A stretch of 64,000 bases of DNA from Sphingobacterium pedocola (lineage in GTDB: Bacteria; Bacteroidota; Bacteroidia; Sphingobacteriales; Sphingobacteriaceae): positions 2,300,248 to 2,364,247 of the forward strand of contig NZ_MU158689.1 of NCBI RefSeq assembly GCF_015209965.1, written 5' to 3'. The notes beneath the pieces are model-generated. The model searched no databases, was not told the DNA's origin, and saw nothing but the letters and a program-made list of their open reading frames with translations. Every line of letters begins with the position of its first letter. Position 1 is the stretch's first letter. The position numbers and the translations under genes were made by a program. Shown here piece after piece: positions 44,401 through 53,621 of the stretch.

Positions 44401-47343
44401 TTTATTTTCCTGTACCATCATTACTTCGAACCAGATTTTGCCTTGTATGTCGGCTTCGGTTATCTTGTGCGTGTAGGCAGCATATCCCCTTTTAAAATGA
44501 ATAAACTCAACAGGGCTTTTGGTATTGCCCCGCACCTTCCATAGGTAAACGCCAGTTGCCTGTTTAAAATCTGTCTGGAATCCGATAATGGCCTGGTCTC
44601 CGAGCGTATAGGTAGACCTATCTGTGCGAACGTTCAGAAAGTCTTTGTTCGATATTTTATGATCTTCTTTTGAACGCACTTGGATATTCTGGCTAGCTTT
44701 AGTGGTGTCTGTGCCCATTGTCGTATACGCCTCAATAAAGTACGCACCATACGCATGCATGTTTCCAATCTGAACCGTATCGGTATCATTACTATCAAAT
44801 GTTAAGGTACCTACTAACGTTTTTGGTCTTTCCGTGATTAAATCCAACTTATCAAAGTACCAAGGAAAATACTTTTGATAGCTGATGGTATCCAAAATAT
44901 GGTATTCAGCGTGAAAATCGAAAATCTTGCGCTCACCCTGGATAATATTGGGATTCTCGTATTTGTAGATGTTAATTATTCCCTTGGCCGCTAGGGGGTG
45001 ACCATTGGGATTGCTTGTCTTAACGACCAAATTATTCCATTCTCCTTCTACCACCTGTCCGGAAGTGACTATCGCTACACGTAAGGGCTTATCTGAATAG
45101 CTGTAAGAACCTGAGCTGGTCTGGATTTCGCCAGTTTCGTTAAGGGCTTCAGCTTGGAATTGCAGGGTAAAGTCTGATTGGTCCCTAAACACGGTATCCA
45201 TAAGCGGGATACGGAAGGTGAACTTGCCCGTGGCATCAGTCGTTGTAACCGTATCTAAATAGTTGATTTGGCGATACGTCCGAGTGTCGTAAAAAGACAC
45301 GTTATACTTGACAGAAATATTGGATAAACTTGCCCCGGACAGGCTTTCCGCTGTACCCGTGAAGATAGCCGTATCTTGCTTGGTATAGGTTTGTTTGTTT
45401 TCGTCAAAACTTACCTTAAAGGTTGGTCGCTTATACTCTTCTACCGAAAAAATCTTTTCTGCCAACCGGTTGTTGCCAGTGTATATTTCTAGGCGAAACG
45501 AACCATTTAATGTCTTTTGTGGGATCCGAAAGCTGCTATTTACCGATCCGAAAGCATTGGTTGTAAGATCCAGCGTATCGATGGATTGACGATTAGCGTC
45601 TTTTAATATTACTTTTATTAGTTGACTTGGCACGACCATCCCTTTCAATATATCTTTTGTATATACGATCGCTTTAAAGAAAACTTCTTGCCCTGGTCGG
45701 TATATCGCACGGTCTGTAAATAGCAAAGCATCGTTTTGGAGTTTCTCTTCGTTGTTCTTCTCGCGTATATGCTCGGGTATACCCTGTAGATGATCCAATG
45801 GGATCAGGTGATTTTCGTCGGGAATAAACAGCAACAACTCGTCTAGATCGTACCTATTTTCATCGTTATCTGCTAGGTAATCAAACTGACCGTTCTTGTT
45901 GGTTCGTAATGATCCTACTTTCGCCAGTACGTCTTCTTCAAAATAATAGAGATCCAATCGTTTGTTGTTATAGGGCGAACCATTTTTGCGGTTTACCATC
46001 AAGGTGGTGTAGCGGTAATCGATGGCATGAAAGCCCTTGTCCTCAATTGTGGGCGAAACAAACACGTCACTTACGACAAGATCTGCCTGAGATACGTCCA
46101 AGTCCTGCCCATTGTCTTTGAACTGGGGATTGTTGGCGATTAATATAATATAGTTTCCGTAAGGTAAGGGGTTGATTTTAAAGTTGGTACTATGGCTTTG
46201 GTAATCAACAAAGGCCTTTAAAGCTATTTCTTCTTCGTAAACCAGTACGGCATCTAGATTTACCTGTTGCGTAATACTATCGTAGACCGTAATGTATTCC
46301 TTGAAATCTTGGGGTGTATTGGTGGTACGGTAAATCTTTATGAATGCATTGTCTGCATTCAATGCGTTGATCTTAATGGGTATATATTGTTCGCTCGGTG
46401 CAAAGCTTGGCACATCAAGAGACAGGGTCTTTTGGGTCAACTCGCTGTACAATTTTTTGACCCCATCTAACCAAGGAGAATTTGGATACGCATCAATGGC
46501 TTTATCTAAATATGCGACGGCTTCTCGGTTTTTATTTCCCTGTTGTTTTTGGGCGTTGGCGAGAAGAAGCAAGATATGGGCGTTGTAATCAGCATGTTGT
46601 TCCCCTAACAGTTTTTCAATCTGCTTTTGATGATTCAATATTTCCCATATACCATTGCGGGTATACGGACGGAAAATAAGATAAGCATATGCGTCGCTAT
46701 AGCCTTTTTCCTTGTTCGTTTCTTGTAAAGACCGGATAAAATGCTCGTCTTTATTTTTTTCTTGGGGATAAAAGGAGTCTAAAAAATCCAGGTAATTGTA
46801 AGTCAACAGATGACACAAGGTGGGAGCCAAGGTTCGGTTTTTGAGATCAGATACCATGGTTTTCCATCTATCGATGGGTTCCTCAACAAGAAGGGGTTTA
46901 TCATTCAATGATGCCCTGAAAATGGAATCAATATGCACTTTTCTTTTGTCAGGTTCCCAAGCTAGAAAACCATTGGTAGACTCGACGCGACTTTGATAAA
47001 GGTGCTGAGAAAGAAAAAAAGCATACATATTTTGCAGTACTTTCTTTTCCGAGCGCGTGGCTTTTTCGATATGAGAAAGTAGATGCTGTTGGATGTGATA
47101 AAAAGCTGAATCATTGCTCATGTTGATTGTTAAGGCATAACGTTCTGCCAGTACGGCCCGTACCCATTCAGGGCTGTTGTTTTCGGCTTGGGCCTTCGCT
47201 TTTATGGTTGCGATAAGGTGCTGCGTCTGTTGATAATTTTTGATGCTTATCAAGCGGTCTATTTCTTCCCATTGGGATTTAAAATCCTGACCAATACCGA
47301 TAAAAGGGAGCAACACCAAAAGAGCTATAACGATTCGTTTCAT
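41446..47343 (-). CDS. bacterial alpha-2-macroglobulin with an inserted TonB-dependent receptor plug
   Basis: About 1965 residues from the ATG at 47343 (MKRIVIALLVLLPFIGIG, a signal peptide; seven residues upstream are not part of it). The MG2-type domain has FTDRAIYRPGQEVFFKAIVY near residue 545. The A2M core follows after 1215 (MVRPNLPRFMREGDEVV), with the thioester region YPYECNEQTASKWYG near 1455, retaining Cys and Gln. Between them, at about 1115-1215, sits a complete plug domain as in SusC proteins: QEMVVTGAVEE, DITIRGRADLGNQPPLYVID and DAEATALYGSKAANGVILVTT. No barrel follows. It would be a secreted or periplasmic protease trap with a docking module. The TonB-like gene is nearby. Confidence 0.85.
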   Translation of the reverse strand: MKRIVIALLVLLPFIGIGQDFKSQWEEIDRLISIKNYQQTQHLIATIKAKAQAENNSPEWVRAVLAERYALTINMSNDSAFYHIQQHLLSHIEKATRSEKKVLQNMYAFFLSQHLYQSRVESTNGFLAWEPDKRKVHIDSIFRASLNDKPLLVEEPIDRWKTMVSDLKNRTLAPTLCHLLTYNYLDFLDSFYPQEKNKDEHFIRSLQETNKEKGYSDAYAYLIFRPYTRNGIWEILNHQKQIEKLLGEQHADYNAHILLLLANAQKQQGNKNREAVAYLDKAIDAYPNSPWLDGVKKLYSELTQKTLSLDVPSFAPSEQYIPIKINALNADNAFIKIYRTTNTPQDFKEYITVYDSITQQVNLDAVLVYEEEIALKAFVDYQSHSTNFKINPLPYGNYIILIANNPQFKDNGQDLDVSQADLVVSDVFVSPTIEDKGFHAIDYRYTTLMVNRKNGSPYNNKRLDLYYFEEDVLAKVGSLRTNKNGQFDYLADNDENRYDLDELLLFIPDENHLIPLDHLQGIPEHIREKNNEEKLQNDALLFTDRAIYRPGQEVFFKAIVYTKDILKGMVVPSQLIKVILKDANRQSIDTLDLTTNAFGSVNSSFRIPQKTLNGSFRLEIYTGNNRLAEKIFSVEEYKRPTFKVSFDENKQTYTKQDTAIFTGTAESLSGASLSNISVKYNVSFYDTRTYRQINYLDTVTTTDATGKFTFRIPLMDTVFRDQSDFTLQFQAEALNETGEIQTSSGSYSYSDKPLRVAIVTSGQVVEGEWNNLVVKTSNPNGHPLAAKGIINIYKYENPNIIQGERKIFDFHAEYHILDTISYQKYFPWYFDKLDLITERPKTLVGTLTFDSNDTDTVQIGNMHAYGAYFIEAYTTMGTDTTKASQNIQVRSKEDHKISNKDFLNVRTDRSTYTLGDQAIIGFQTDFKQATGVYLWKVRGNTKSPVEFIHFKRGYAAYTHKITEADIQGKIWFEVMMVQENKIVTRRLDIPIVRTDKFLDIQVRTFRDKITPGQKEKWSFTVKNKDKATHGEVLASMYDTALDQFARNNFPSSFATGQYRRWYRIYSGWSSHAFHNQKSSSTLFSRPIDGYNIFENPPVLLSFGIARQGVFHSFDTLQEMVVTGAVEEVAYKGSGNTIQQVSGSAIGSTNGVEDITIRGRADLGNQPPLYVIDGKVMENLDQGQLAPDNIYEIVILKDAEATALYGSKAANGVILVTTKEAHKLAQLNQVQARSNLQETAFFYPNLLTDNEGNVTFEFDSPEALTRWKLMLFAHTEDLKAGTASFFTQTQKQLMVRPNLPRFMREGDEVVIKTQVQNLSDTVQSGTARLEIINPENNEVISHAFFADNGLRGFSVATKGNSTVSWTLHIPKGYPTVQIKVVGATDEFSDGEIHELAILPNRILLTDTEKIVLDAGQSKTFTIHSKGKDNLQAKIQVQSNPILEIISALDYLKNYPYECNEQTASKWYGLKMLQYIQKHYPAISTYFNNINPDEVDSKLEESSKLSELLMEEMPWVRQIQNDKQRVKSLARLFKANFSSEISALEKKLEKAQLANGAFSWFEGGKADTHMSLRLLEIFGKVGKLDQSLIQNEITNISDKLIHFLDQDTAIYRSKASTGLVLDYLYVRALWNDRNVLPAVKTEQLRKHIDLTASYTADQPAGLAAKAWLVNALYDYRIASIEVKNRITQEVIYDQERGMYWESNASRYNGMSLQSYMVEAYKQLDSTKLDLITQWIYYSKQHNHWQTTWNTVDAVYALLLANNPKDFVLDNTVAIHIDRQVVATDDKVLGQIGKELPSQELATDKVVQVTNNNNRKIYGGIYHQYFVPLEDIRSEQKELSVSKKLLVQKNAEWVETTAFKTGDKIKIQLTIINNEPLNYVHLRDGRAAGFEPVYQSSGYQFWKGYYFTIKDASTNYFFDYLPKGRHVYEYEVKTNNNGVFSSGIAQIECMYDPTVNARSENTKVRIED

Positions 47344-47485
47344 AATTGCAGATACTAATTCCATACAAAGTACTTAATATTTAGGAAGGGGATGCAGATA
47401 AATTGAAAATTCCATAAATGTAGGTAAAAATGTATCCGCTTCGGCAACTCAAGAAGCTCTTCGCTATCAAATTAATAAAATCTAC

Positions 47486-47493
47486 TTATCTTT
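47486..47493 (+). promoter_or_regulatory. -7 element of the AraC gene
   Basis: TATCTTTG, an exact TAnnTTTG match. A start at about 47500 leaves a 20-base leader to the ATG at 47519, which supports that start codon over the open frame upstream. Confidence 0.45.
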
Positions 47494-47518
47494 GATTTGT
47501 TTAAGTTTTTTCTTCGAT

Positions 47519-48481
47519 ATGGAAGCAGTAGAATCAATTCTTCAATATTACCAAAACACCAATAAGGAGATACCTACGGATATCTTATTGCCTAAGCGGG
47601 AAACAAGCCATTTCAATATTTTGGAATCCATGAACTGCTTGCTGACTTTTCCTTATATGCGCCGGGATTATTATAAAATTTGTTTAGTCGACAATTCCTT
47701 GGTTTATCAAATGGGCGACCGTAAGATAGAGATCGATGGTCCCTGTATCGTGTTTTCGAATCCTACCCTGGCTTACAGCCTCGAACGTAAATATGAATGC
47801 AATCGACGAAAGGGATATATCTGCTTATTTAACGAAGATTATTTGACCGGAGATTTGAAGGCAGTCCTACTTAAATTGAATGCTCTTTACCAGGACAACG
47901 TTTTCCCGTACATTAAATTGACAAATGAAGAGTATGAGATGTTCTCCTTGTATTTCAGAGGACTCCGAGATGAATATACCGGAAGTTTTGAATACCGAAA
48001 AGAGATTATTGTTAATCTCTTACGTTTAATTATATACCTTGCGATCAAGATCCAATTACAACATTGCCCAGAGCTGAAGCAGCAGGATTTTGGCGATCGC
48101 CTGGTTCGGGCATTTATGAAATTATTGGACGGACAGTTTCCCGTGGATTCTCCAAAACACAGTATTCATTTTAAGACACCTGCAGAATTTGCGGACAAGT
48201 TAAATGTGCATGTAAACCATTTAAATCATAGTCTAAAAACAGGTACAGGAAAGTCTACCACACATCTTATTCAAGAGCGAATTGTTACTGAAGCAATGGA
48301 TCTGTTAAAAAACACAGATTGGAGCATTGGAGAAATCGGAAATAGTCTGGGATTTGAATACCCTCAGCATTTTAGCTATTTCCTAAAAAAACAGACCGGA
48401 CAAAACCCCTCTTTTTATAAAAAAGGTACTATTTTGAATATTTTCTCTGTAAATAAATTATCAAATATTGAGGAGAGGTAG
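47519..48481 (+). CDS. AraC-family transcriptional regulator
   Basis: About 320 residues from the ATG at 47519; the predicted promoter lies over the nine codons further upstream. The N-terminal half is a cupin-like sensing domain (YKICLVDNSLVYQMGDRKIEIDGPCIVFSNPT). The C-terminal AraC domain (about 215-315) has FADKLNVHVNHLNHSLKTGTGKS and IGEIGNSLGFEYPQHFSYFLKKQTGQNPS. The next gene on the strand, 89 bases on, is a drug-efflux type MFS transporter, a frequent AraC target. Confidence 0.85.
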   Translation: MEAVESILQYYQNTNKEIPTDILLPKRETSHFNILESMNCLLTFPYMRRDYYKICLVDNSLVYQMGDRKIEIDGPCIVFSNPTLAYSLERKYECNRRKGYICLFNEDYLTGDLKAVLLKLNALYQDNVFPYIKLTNEEYEMFSLYFRGLRDEYTGSFEYRKEIIVNLLRLIIYLAIKIQLQHCPELKQQDFGDRLVRAFMKLLDGQFPVDSPKHSIHFKTPAEFADKLNVHVNHLNHSLKTGTGKSTTHLIQERIVTEAMDLLKNTDWSIGEIGNSLGFEYPQHFSYFLKKQTGQNPSFYKKGTILNIFSVNKLSNIEER

Positions 48482-48570
48482 ATACATTTGAATTATGTAA
48501 AAACTTATTTGAAGTGAGTATATAGGAATCCATCTGCAGCATCTAATTTTGCTTGTATTAAAATCCGTAT

Positions 48571-49776
48571 ATGAAACTCTTAAAAAAAGAACATGAACAC
48601 ATTGCTAGTGTTTTAGCTTTTGCATTAATTCCGATTTCTGGGTTAGCGATGGATGTTTACCTACCGTCATTTCCCGATATGGCATCGGATCTTCAAACTT
48701 CCGCTTCCAATATAAAATTAACACTGAGTATTTATTTAATTACCTACGGTATATCGCAATTGTTTGTCGGCAGTGTGGTCGACAGTTTTGGGCGATATAA
48801 GATCAATATACTGTCAATATTGGTTTTTACGATTACCTCGATGGCCATTATATTTGCTCCGAATATATATTGGATTTTTGGATACCGCTTTCTACAAGGT
48901 ATCGCAATTTCTTTTATCGTAGTCTGTAAGCGTTCGTTTTTCATAGATGTGTATACGGGTGAAAAACGAAAACATTATACGAGTATGCTGACAGTCGTAT
49001 GGGCTACGGCACCAATATTAGCCCCATTTCTGGGGGGCTACCTTCAGGAATACGTGGGATGGCGGGCAAATTTTTATTTATTATTCTTTTATGGAATAAT
49101 TATGCTATTGCTGGAAATTCGGTATAGCGGGGAAACAATCAAGATTCGACAACCCTTTGATTTCAAAAGCATCATTAAAGTTTACAAAATGCTGTTGTCA
49201 CATGTAGATTTTACTGTTGGAATAATCTTGTTGGGATTTAGTTATACTATGGTGATGGTATTCGGAATGAGCATCCCGTTTATTGTAGAGCATTCCTATC
49301 ATTTAAGTCCAATCGTCTCCGGTTATAGTGCTTTGTTATCTGGTGTCGCCATATTTCTAGGCGGAATTTCGGGAAAATTATTGATCAACAGGCCTTTTTA
49401 TCAAAAGCTCTTTGTCGCCAATATGATCCAGATGATTACCGCTTTACTGATGTTTCTCAGCGCAGATCTTTCCATCGGTCTCCCTGGTTTATTATTGTTT
49501 GTATTTATTATCCACCTGTGTCAGGGTTTTACCTATAATGTCTATTTTACCTATTGTATCACGCGGTTTCCTGAGAATGCAGGTACGTCAAGTGGAATCG
49601 CCAGTGGAGTATGTTATATCATTTTCTCCTTTTTGAGTTATTTGATAGCCAATTTCTTAAATGTTCAGGATCAATCTGGGCTCTCTATTTCCTATATGTT
49701 TTGTATAGGCGCCATCCTACTATTGCTGTTGATATTTAAACCAGCACTAAGTAGACAGGTTTCACCCCTATCGTAA
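48571..49776 (+). CDS. MFS transporter of the Bcr/CflA drug-efflux type
   Basis: A protein of 401 residues with twelve predicted transmembrane helices. The N-terminus SVLAFALIPISGLAMDVYLPSFPDMASDL and the loop GSVVDSFGRYKI (motif A) are characteristic of the Bcr/CflA (DHA1) group, as is the CKRSFFIDVYTGEKR segment. It would expel amphipathic drugs by proton antiport. The AraC gene upstream likely controls it. It is convergent with a glycoside-hydrolase gene, one base between the stops. Confidence 0.88.
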   Translation: MKLLKKEHEHIASVLAFALIPISGLAMDVYLPSFPDMASDLQTSASNIKLTLSIYLITYGISQLFVGSVVDSFGRYKINILSILVFTITSMAIIFAPNIYWIFGYRFLQGIAISFIVVCKRSFFIDVYTGEKRKHYTSMLTVVWATAPILAPFLGGYLQEYVGWRANFYLLFFYGIIMLLLEIRYSGETIKIRQPFDFKSIIKVYKMLLSHVDFTVGIILLGFSYTMVMVFGMSIPFIVEHSYHLSPIVSGYSALLSGVAIFLGGISGKLLINRPFYQKLFVANMIQMITALLMFLSADLSIGLPGLLLFVFIIHLCQGFTYNVYFTYCITRFPENAGTSSGIASGVCYIIFSFLSYLIANFLNVQDQSGLSISYMFCIGAILLLLLIFKPALSRQVSPLS

Positions 49777-49777
49777 A

Positions 49778-51952
49778 TTACCATTGGAACACAACGGAAA
49801 CACCATCTGGGTTATTCTCAAATCCCAAGAGGTAAGTCTTTGTGTGCGGATCCCAATTCTTCTCTTCCAATACCTCCTTATGATTGACCCTTAGACTTTT
49901 TGGTTTTTGGGGTAAGAGTACCCTCGATATATTGGTGGTATTAATCGGGCTCTTTGCTAAGTACGCATAGGAATTAGCTGTGATGTTCTCCTCATATTCC
50001 CTCGAGGCAGCGGCCAAAACCTGAGGTTTTTGCTTGTCTTTCACCCGGTCAATATTCAAAAATAAACACTGCTCGCCCGGTTGAACCTGTTTTGTTTTCA
50101 GGATGGGTAGTTGCGGATCATATAGGTCTATTAAGTTTCCACTGATACTATACGGTTCATTACTTATGCTCTCTTCCAATACAGCTACTAAATCGTACAC
50201 ACCACGTTGTAGATAGAAGCTATTTTTAAAGATCAATTTACCCGCTTTAGCCTGTTTTTCATACAGATCTTTTACAACATCCAACAACTGCTGCGAATTA
50301 TCTGCTTTGATGACGAAATCTTTGGGATCTCTACGGATAATAGCGACCGTACCTTTTCCATACTTATAAATGCCTTCTTTTGCTGCGACTGGAATGTTCA
50401 TGAGCTCAAACAGGTGATCCGAAGGACTCGTATAGTTATTTCCCTTGGTATTCCACCATTCCTGTACAGACTGAAAAGGGTCTTGATCGGATCCGCTATA
50501 CACCAAAGCTCCTCCGGATTTCACCCAATCTGCGAGATGCTGATGGGATTCCATCTCCATCGGCTTCATATTGGCATAGGTCATCAAAAGTACCTTCGTT
50601 TCGGCCAAAGCTTCTTTATATCCTACATTTTCCAGATGAACCGTTTTTATCGGAACCCCTCTTTTTAAGAATGGCAATGCCTGTCCGTAAAAATTGGCCA
50701 ATTGCGGATCATCATATCCTGCATGCGTCGGAAAGCGTTGAAACATTAGCGAGTTTGACATCAACACACTAATACCGCTTGAACCGGAAACCTTCGTATC
50801 GGACTGCGGCATGGTGTTCAGACTGTTAATCATAACCTGCATTTGCGTAGAATAATGTCTTGGTATATGCTCTTTCGTATCACTATTTGCACTGGTTTTG
50901 TAGAGTCCTTCATAGATACGCTCGGGCCATGGCATTACTTCATAATCTGCTATCTTGGGATATAATAGCTGCGCCGTGAAAGTCGCCTGATAGTTTTTCT
51001 TATAATCCGCCCAGTCCCTCGGCCAATCTTCGATCGGATCGGTAAGGAAAAACATTTTGCGTCCGGTAGGTGCTGTCATCGACTCCATCGATCCATATTC
51101 TAGAAAGGCCGTTTCAAAAACTCTTTCTTTTTCCGTTCCATTGAAGTAATTGGGTTCGCGGGAGGTACCTGTCCACACTTGGGCAATGTAGCCATCAACG
51201 CTCGGAAGGGAGGCTAGACTCGCCTCAGGACTCACAATCATCCATTGAGAGTAGTTTACAAGCGAATGAGTAGGTACATAACATTTGACATCCATCCCCT
51301 TTGTTTTCCCATACTCTTTGGCGTAGGTAAATACTTCATTCAGGGCATTGTAATACAGCCAATATTTGAGTTTATTGGAGAGATAGGTATTCTCGGGCGA
51401 TTCATGTTGTGGCCTCCAATCGAATCCATAGAAATTCTTCCATTCTCTTTTAAAAGCTTCACTGTACCCGGCACGGGCCCAGAATTCAGGCTCTTCCATA
51501 AAAATAGCGTCAATGCCGGCGTCGATCACTCTTTTGACGTGATTTTCTTTCAGATATTTTAGAAAATTCTGGGTAGGTACAATATAGGGAACCATGCGAC
51601 CATGCCATATGGTATCCCCTTTTACCGTGACCTGCCCCTCATCAAGATGCGCTTTGCCGTCCCATTCGCCTGTGAAATAATCCTGGTATTCACCCCAGGC
51701 TATCCCGGTCATAAAATGGGTAATGTAGCCTCTATCCTTCCATGATTTCACTCTTTCTTCAAATGGAATCCGCTTCGATTTGTCGGAGGGATTGCCGCCT
51801 ACTCCGTATACCATGACCGCATCTGCGCGATTGTCAATAGTAGGTCTCCATTCTCTCGACGTTTGAAAAGTCGTTTTCACCTTATCCTTGACCTGCGCAT
51901 GTGATTGTCCGACTATGCTTAAAAGGCATAAAAAAGTTAACAGTTGTTTCAT
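49778..51952 (-). CDS. secreted putative glycoside hydrolase of unassigned family
   Basis: A protein of 724 residues with a signal peptide (1-19, SHAQ). Residues about 60-400 appear to be a TIM barrel (SWKDRGYITHFMTGIAWGEY, AGIDAIFMEEPEFWARAGYS, GYIAQVWTGTSREP). The two Glu of FMEEPEF near 153 are candidate catalytic or binding residues. Residues 410-560 look like the flavodoxin-like middle domain of beta-galactosidase families (LLMTYANMKPMEME, WVKSGGALVYSGSDQDPF). The C-terminus is beta-rich. It is downstream of a GH76-like gene, 41 bases apart. I cannot assign a known GH family. Confidence 0.65.
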   Translation of the reverse strand: MKQLLTFLCLLSIVGQSHAQVKDKVKTTFQTSREWRPTIDNRADAVMVYGVGGNPSDKSKRIPFEERVKSWKDRGYITHFMTGIAWGEYQDYFTGEWDGKAHLDEGQVTVKGDTIWHGRMVPYIVPTQNFLKYLKENHVKRVIDAGIDAIFMEEPEFWARAGYSEAFKREWKNFYGFDWRPQHESPENTYLSNKLKYWLYYNALNEVFTYAKEYGKTKGMDVKCYVPTHSLVNYSQWMIVSPEASLASLPSVDGYIAQVWTGTSREPNYFNGTEKERVFETAFLEYGSMESMTAPTGRKMFFLTDPIEDWPRDWADYKKNYQATFTAQLLYPKIADYEVMPWPERIYEGLYKTSANSDTKEHIPRHYSTQMQVMINSLNTMPQSDTKVSGSSGISVLMSNSLMFQRFPTHAGYDDPQLANFYGQALPFLKRGVPIKTVHLENVGYKEALAETKVLLMTYANMKPMEMESHQHLADWVKSGGALVYSGSDQDPFQSVQEWWNTKGNNYTSPSDHLFELMNIPVAAKEGIYKYGKGTVAIIRRDPKDFVIKADNSQQLLDVVKDLYEKQAKAGKLIFKNSFYLQRGVYDLVAVLEESISNEPYSISGNLIDLYDPQLPILKTKQVQPGEQCLFLNIDRVKDKQKPQVLAAASREYEENITANSYAYLAKSPINTTNISRVLLPQKPKSLRVNHKEVLEEKNWDPHTKTYLLGFENNPDGVSVVFQW

Positions 51953-51993
51953 GGGTTTAAATTTCTTTTACGGTGACACATTCGATCGCGGTG

Positions 51994-53478
51994 CTATTTC
52001 TCCAGTTCAAATTGAGATAAAACCGCATACTGAGCAGCATAGGCAAACATAAACATGGCCTCTACATTATTTTTGTTTTGATCTTTATCCCAGCCTGCTA
52101 ATAAGTTGGTTGGCAAATATCCCTGATACAGATGCTTATCGTAACCGTAGTCCAGATTTTTCTGAAAAGCCCCGAGATAAGTGGCCGTGCCTTTGTGTAA
52201 GGGTAAAACGTCCATATATCCACGCATCAACACACCATTAAACCAGTTGTTGAACCCTCTACTCGTAAAGGTATACTGATCTGGAACGATTGTGCCAAGC
52301 TTGGCAAAATGTTGAAAACTGTTATCGGACAATTTACTGATATCTGCTAAATAAGCCTTATTCTTAGTAACCCGATACAAGTCTGCACCACCCGATAGCA
52401 TTGTACCGCTATTGTAACTGTAGGCAGTTCCGACGGGGTCGGTCAATTCTGTACTTGCTCTGTATTTTACGCCGTTTACGGTTTCATATCTTATGTTACA
52501 ATCCGGTTTACATCCGCCCATCATATCCGCATACACTCCTTGTGCTGTAAGCAAATGCTGCTTTTGCCAATCGTAGATTTTTTGTGCAAAAGAGAGATAA
52601 TAATCGCTCTTTTTCTCGCTTTTGGCCTTACGTGTTTTTTTATCTTTAGCGTCGATATAGCGGTGTTCGATCTTATCTGGTTTCCCCTTATACAATTCAT
52701 GGAGCCACACAAGCGGACTGATCATCGGCCCATTGCTACACGCATGTTTCGTGACATAGCCCGGCCCCCACGGTATACCTCCCAGCTCATTTCCCGCGGC
52801 GTCGCGTCCGCTGTCCCACCCATCGAGCACATAGGCCGTAAGATATTCAGCATGCGCTAGGTAAGACTTTTGCCCTGTTAGCTTATACGCTTCTATAAAT
52901 TCGCGTATGAGCCACATTTGATCGTCGTAAACGTTCAATACACCGGTCACGTTGGCTTTCCCTTTTTCATTGACCCGGTCCACAGCATAGACGGTCCATT
53001 CCTTCGTTTGTGTGAAAGAGACAAGGTCAAAGGTTCCCAGATAGTATGCTGCATTGTCATACAATTGGCTTAATATCATAATATACCTACTGTAATGTTT
53101 GTCGTACAGCACCGAGTTCCCTTTTTCCTTTTGGGCTTTAAGGCTTTTTAGAATGGTGTTGACTGCTTCGATAGAAGCACCGTACATCCATACGCTTGCC
53201 CTCTCGGACGAACGTACTTTTGTAAAAGGGTTGTAAAACCGTCCCATTTCCATCTCTTCGCCTTTAAAGTGGCTCCCTATCGTCTGATCCACCAACTGCA
53301 TGGCACGGTTCAAGTTTCGTGTAGCAAGGTCTTCCTGAGTTATTACGGAAAAGGTGTCGTCCGATACCGGGCCTGAGATTATGGTAAACCCGTAAACTCC
53401 AATAACTGTAGCTACAGTTGCGATAAAAACAGAACATACACCAAGACCGCCTCGTAACTTATTTGATTTCCTTTTCAT
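51994..53478 (-). CDS. GH76-like glycoside hydrolase
   Basis: A protein of 494 residues with an N-terminal transmembrane or signal segment (about 10-35, LGVCSVFIATVATVIGVYGF). The (alpha/alpha)6 barrel is indicated by repeated helices and by NVYDDQMWLIREFIEAYKLT near 187, where adjacent Asp residues match the catalytic pair of GH76 alpha-1,6-mannanases. Further segments are ELGGIPWGPGYVTKHACSNG, PVGTAYSYNSGTMLSGGADL and FNNWFNGVLMRGYMDVLPL. Four cysteines occur in the central region (HACSNG, GGCKPDCN), possibly disulfide-bonded. It seems part of a reduced glycan-utilisation locus controlled by the facing regulator at 54417. Confidence 0.75.
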   Translation of the reverse strand: MKRKSNKLRGGLGVCSVFIATVATVIGVYGFTIISGPVSDDTFSVITQEDLATRNLNRAMQLVDQTIGSHFKGEEMEMGRFYNPFTKVRSSERASVWMYGASIEAVNTILKSLKAQKEKGNSVLYDKHYSRYIMILSQLYDNAAYYLGTFDLVSFTQTKEWTVYAVDRVNEKGKANVTGVLNVYDDQMWLIREFIEAYKLTGQKSYLAHAEYLTAYVLDGWDSGRDAAGNELGGIPWGPGYVTKHACSNGPMISPLVWLHELYKGKPDKIEHRYIDAKDKKTRKAKSEKKSDYYLSFAQKIYDWQKQHLLTAQGVYADMMGGCKPDCNIRYETVNGVKYRASTELTDPVGTAYSYNSGTMLSGGADLYRVTKNKAYLADISKLSDNSFQHFAKLGTIVPDQYTFTSRGFNNWFNGVLMRGYMDVLPLHKGTATYLGAFQKNLDYGYDKHLYQGYLPTNLLAGWDKDQNKNNVEAMFMFAYAAQYAVLSQFELEK

Positions 53479-53621
53479 CTGTAAATAATATTCATTTTAA
53501 TAATTGCTTTTTGGGGCGTTATTCATCATTGTATGTTCTCAATGGAATGAATGAGATCGCTTCGCTAAGTATACCCTCTAACTCAGTTCCGTAGCCACTG
53601 AGTTAGCGGGCAAAAAAGATG

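Noticed and set aside
42532..46679. Long plus-strand frames inside the alpha-2-macroglobulin gene
   Set aside because: They are antisense shadows of a coherent 1965-residue protein and have no recognisable domains.
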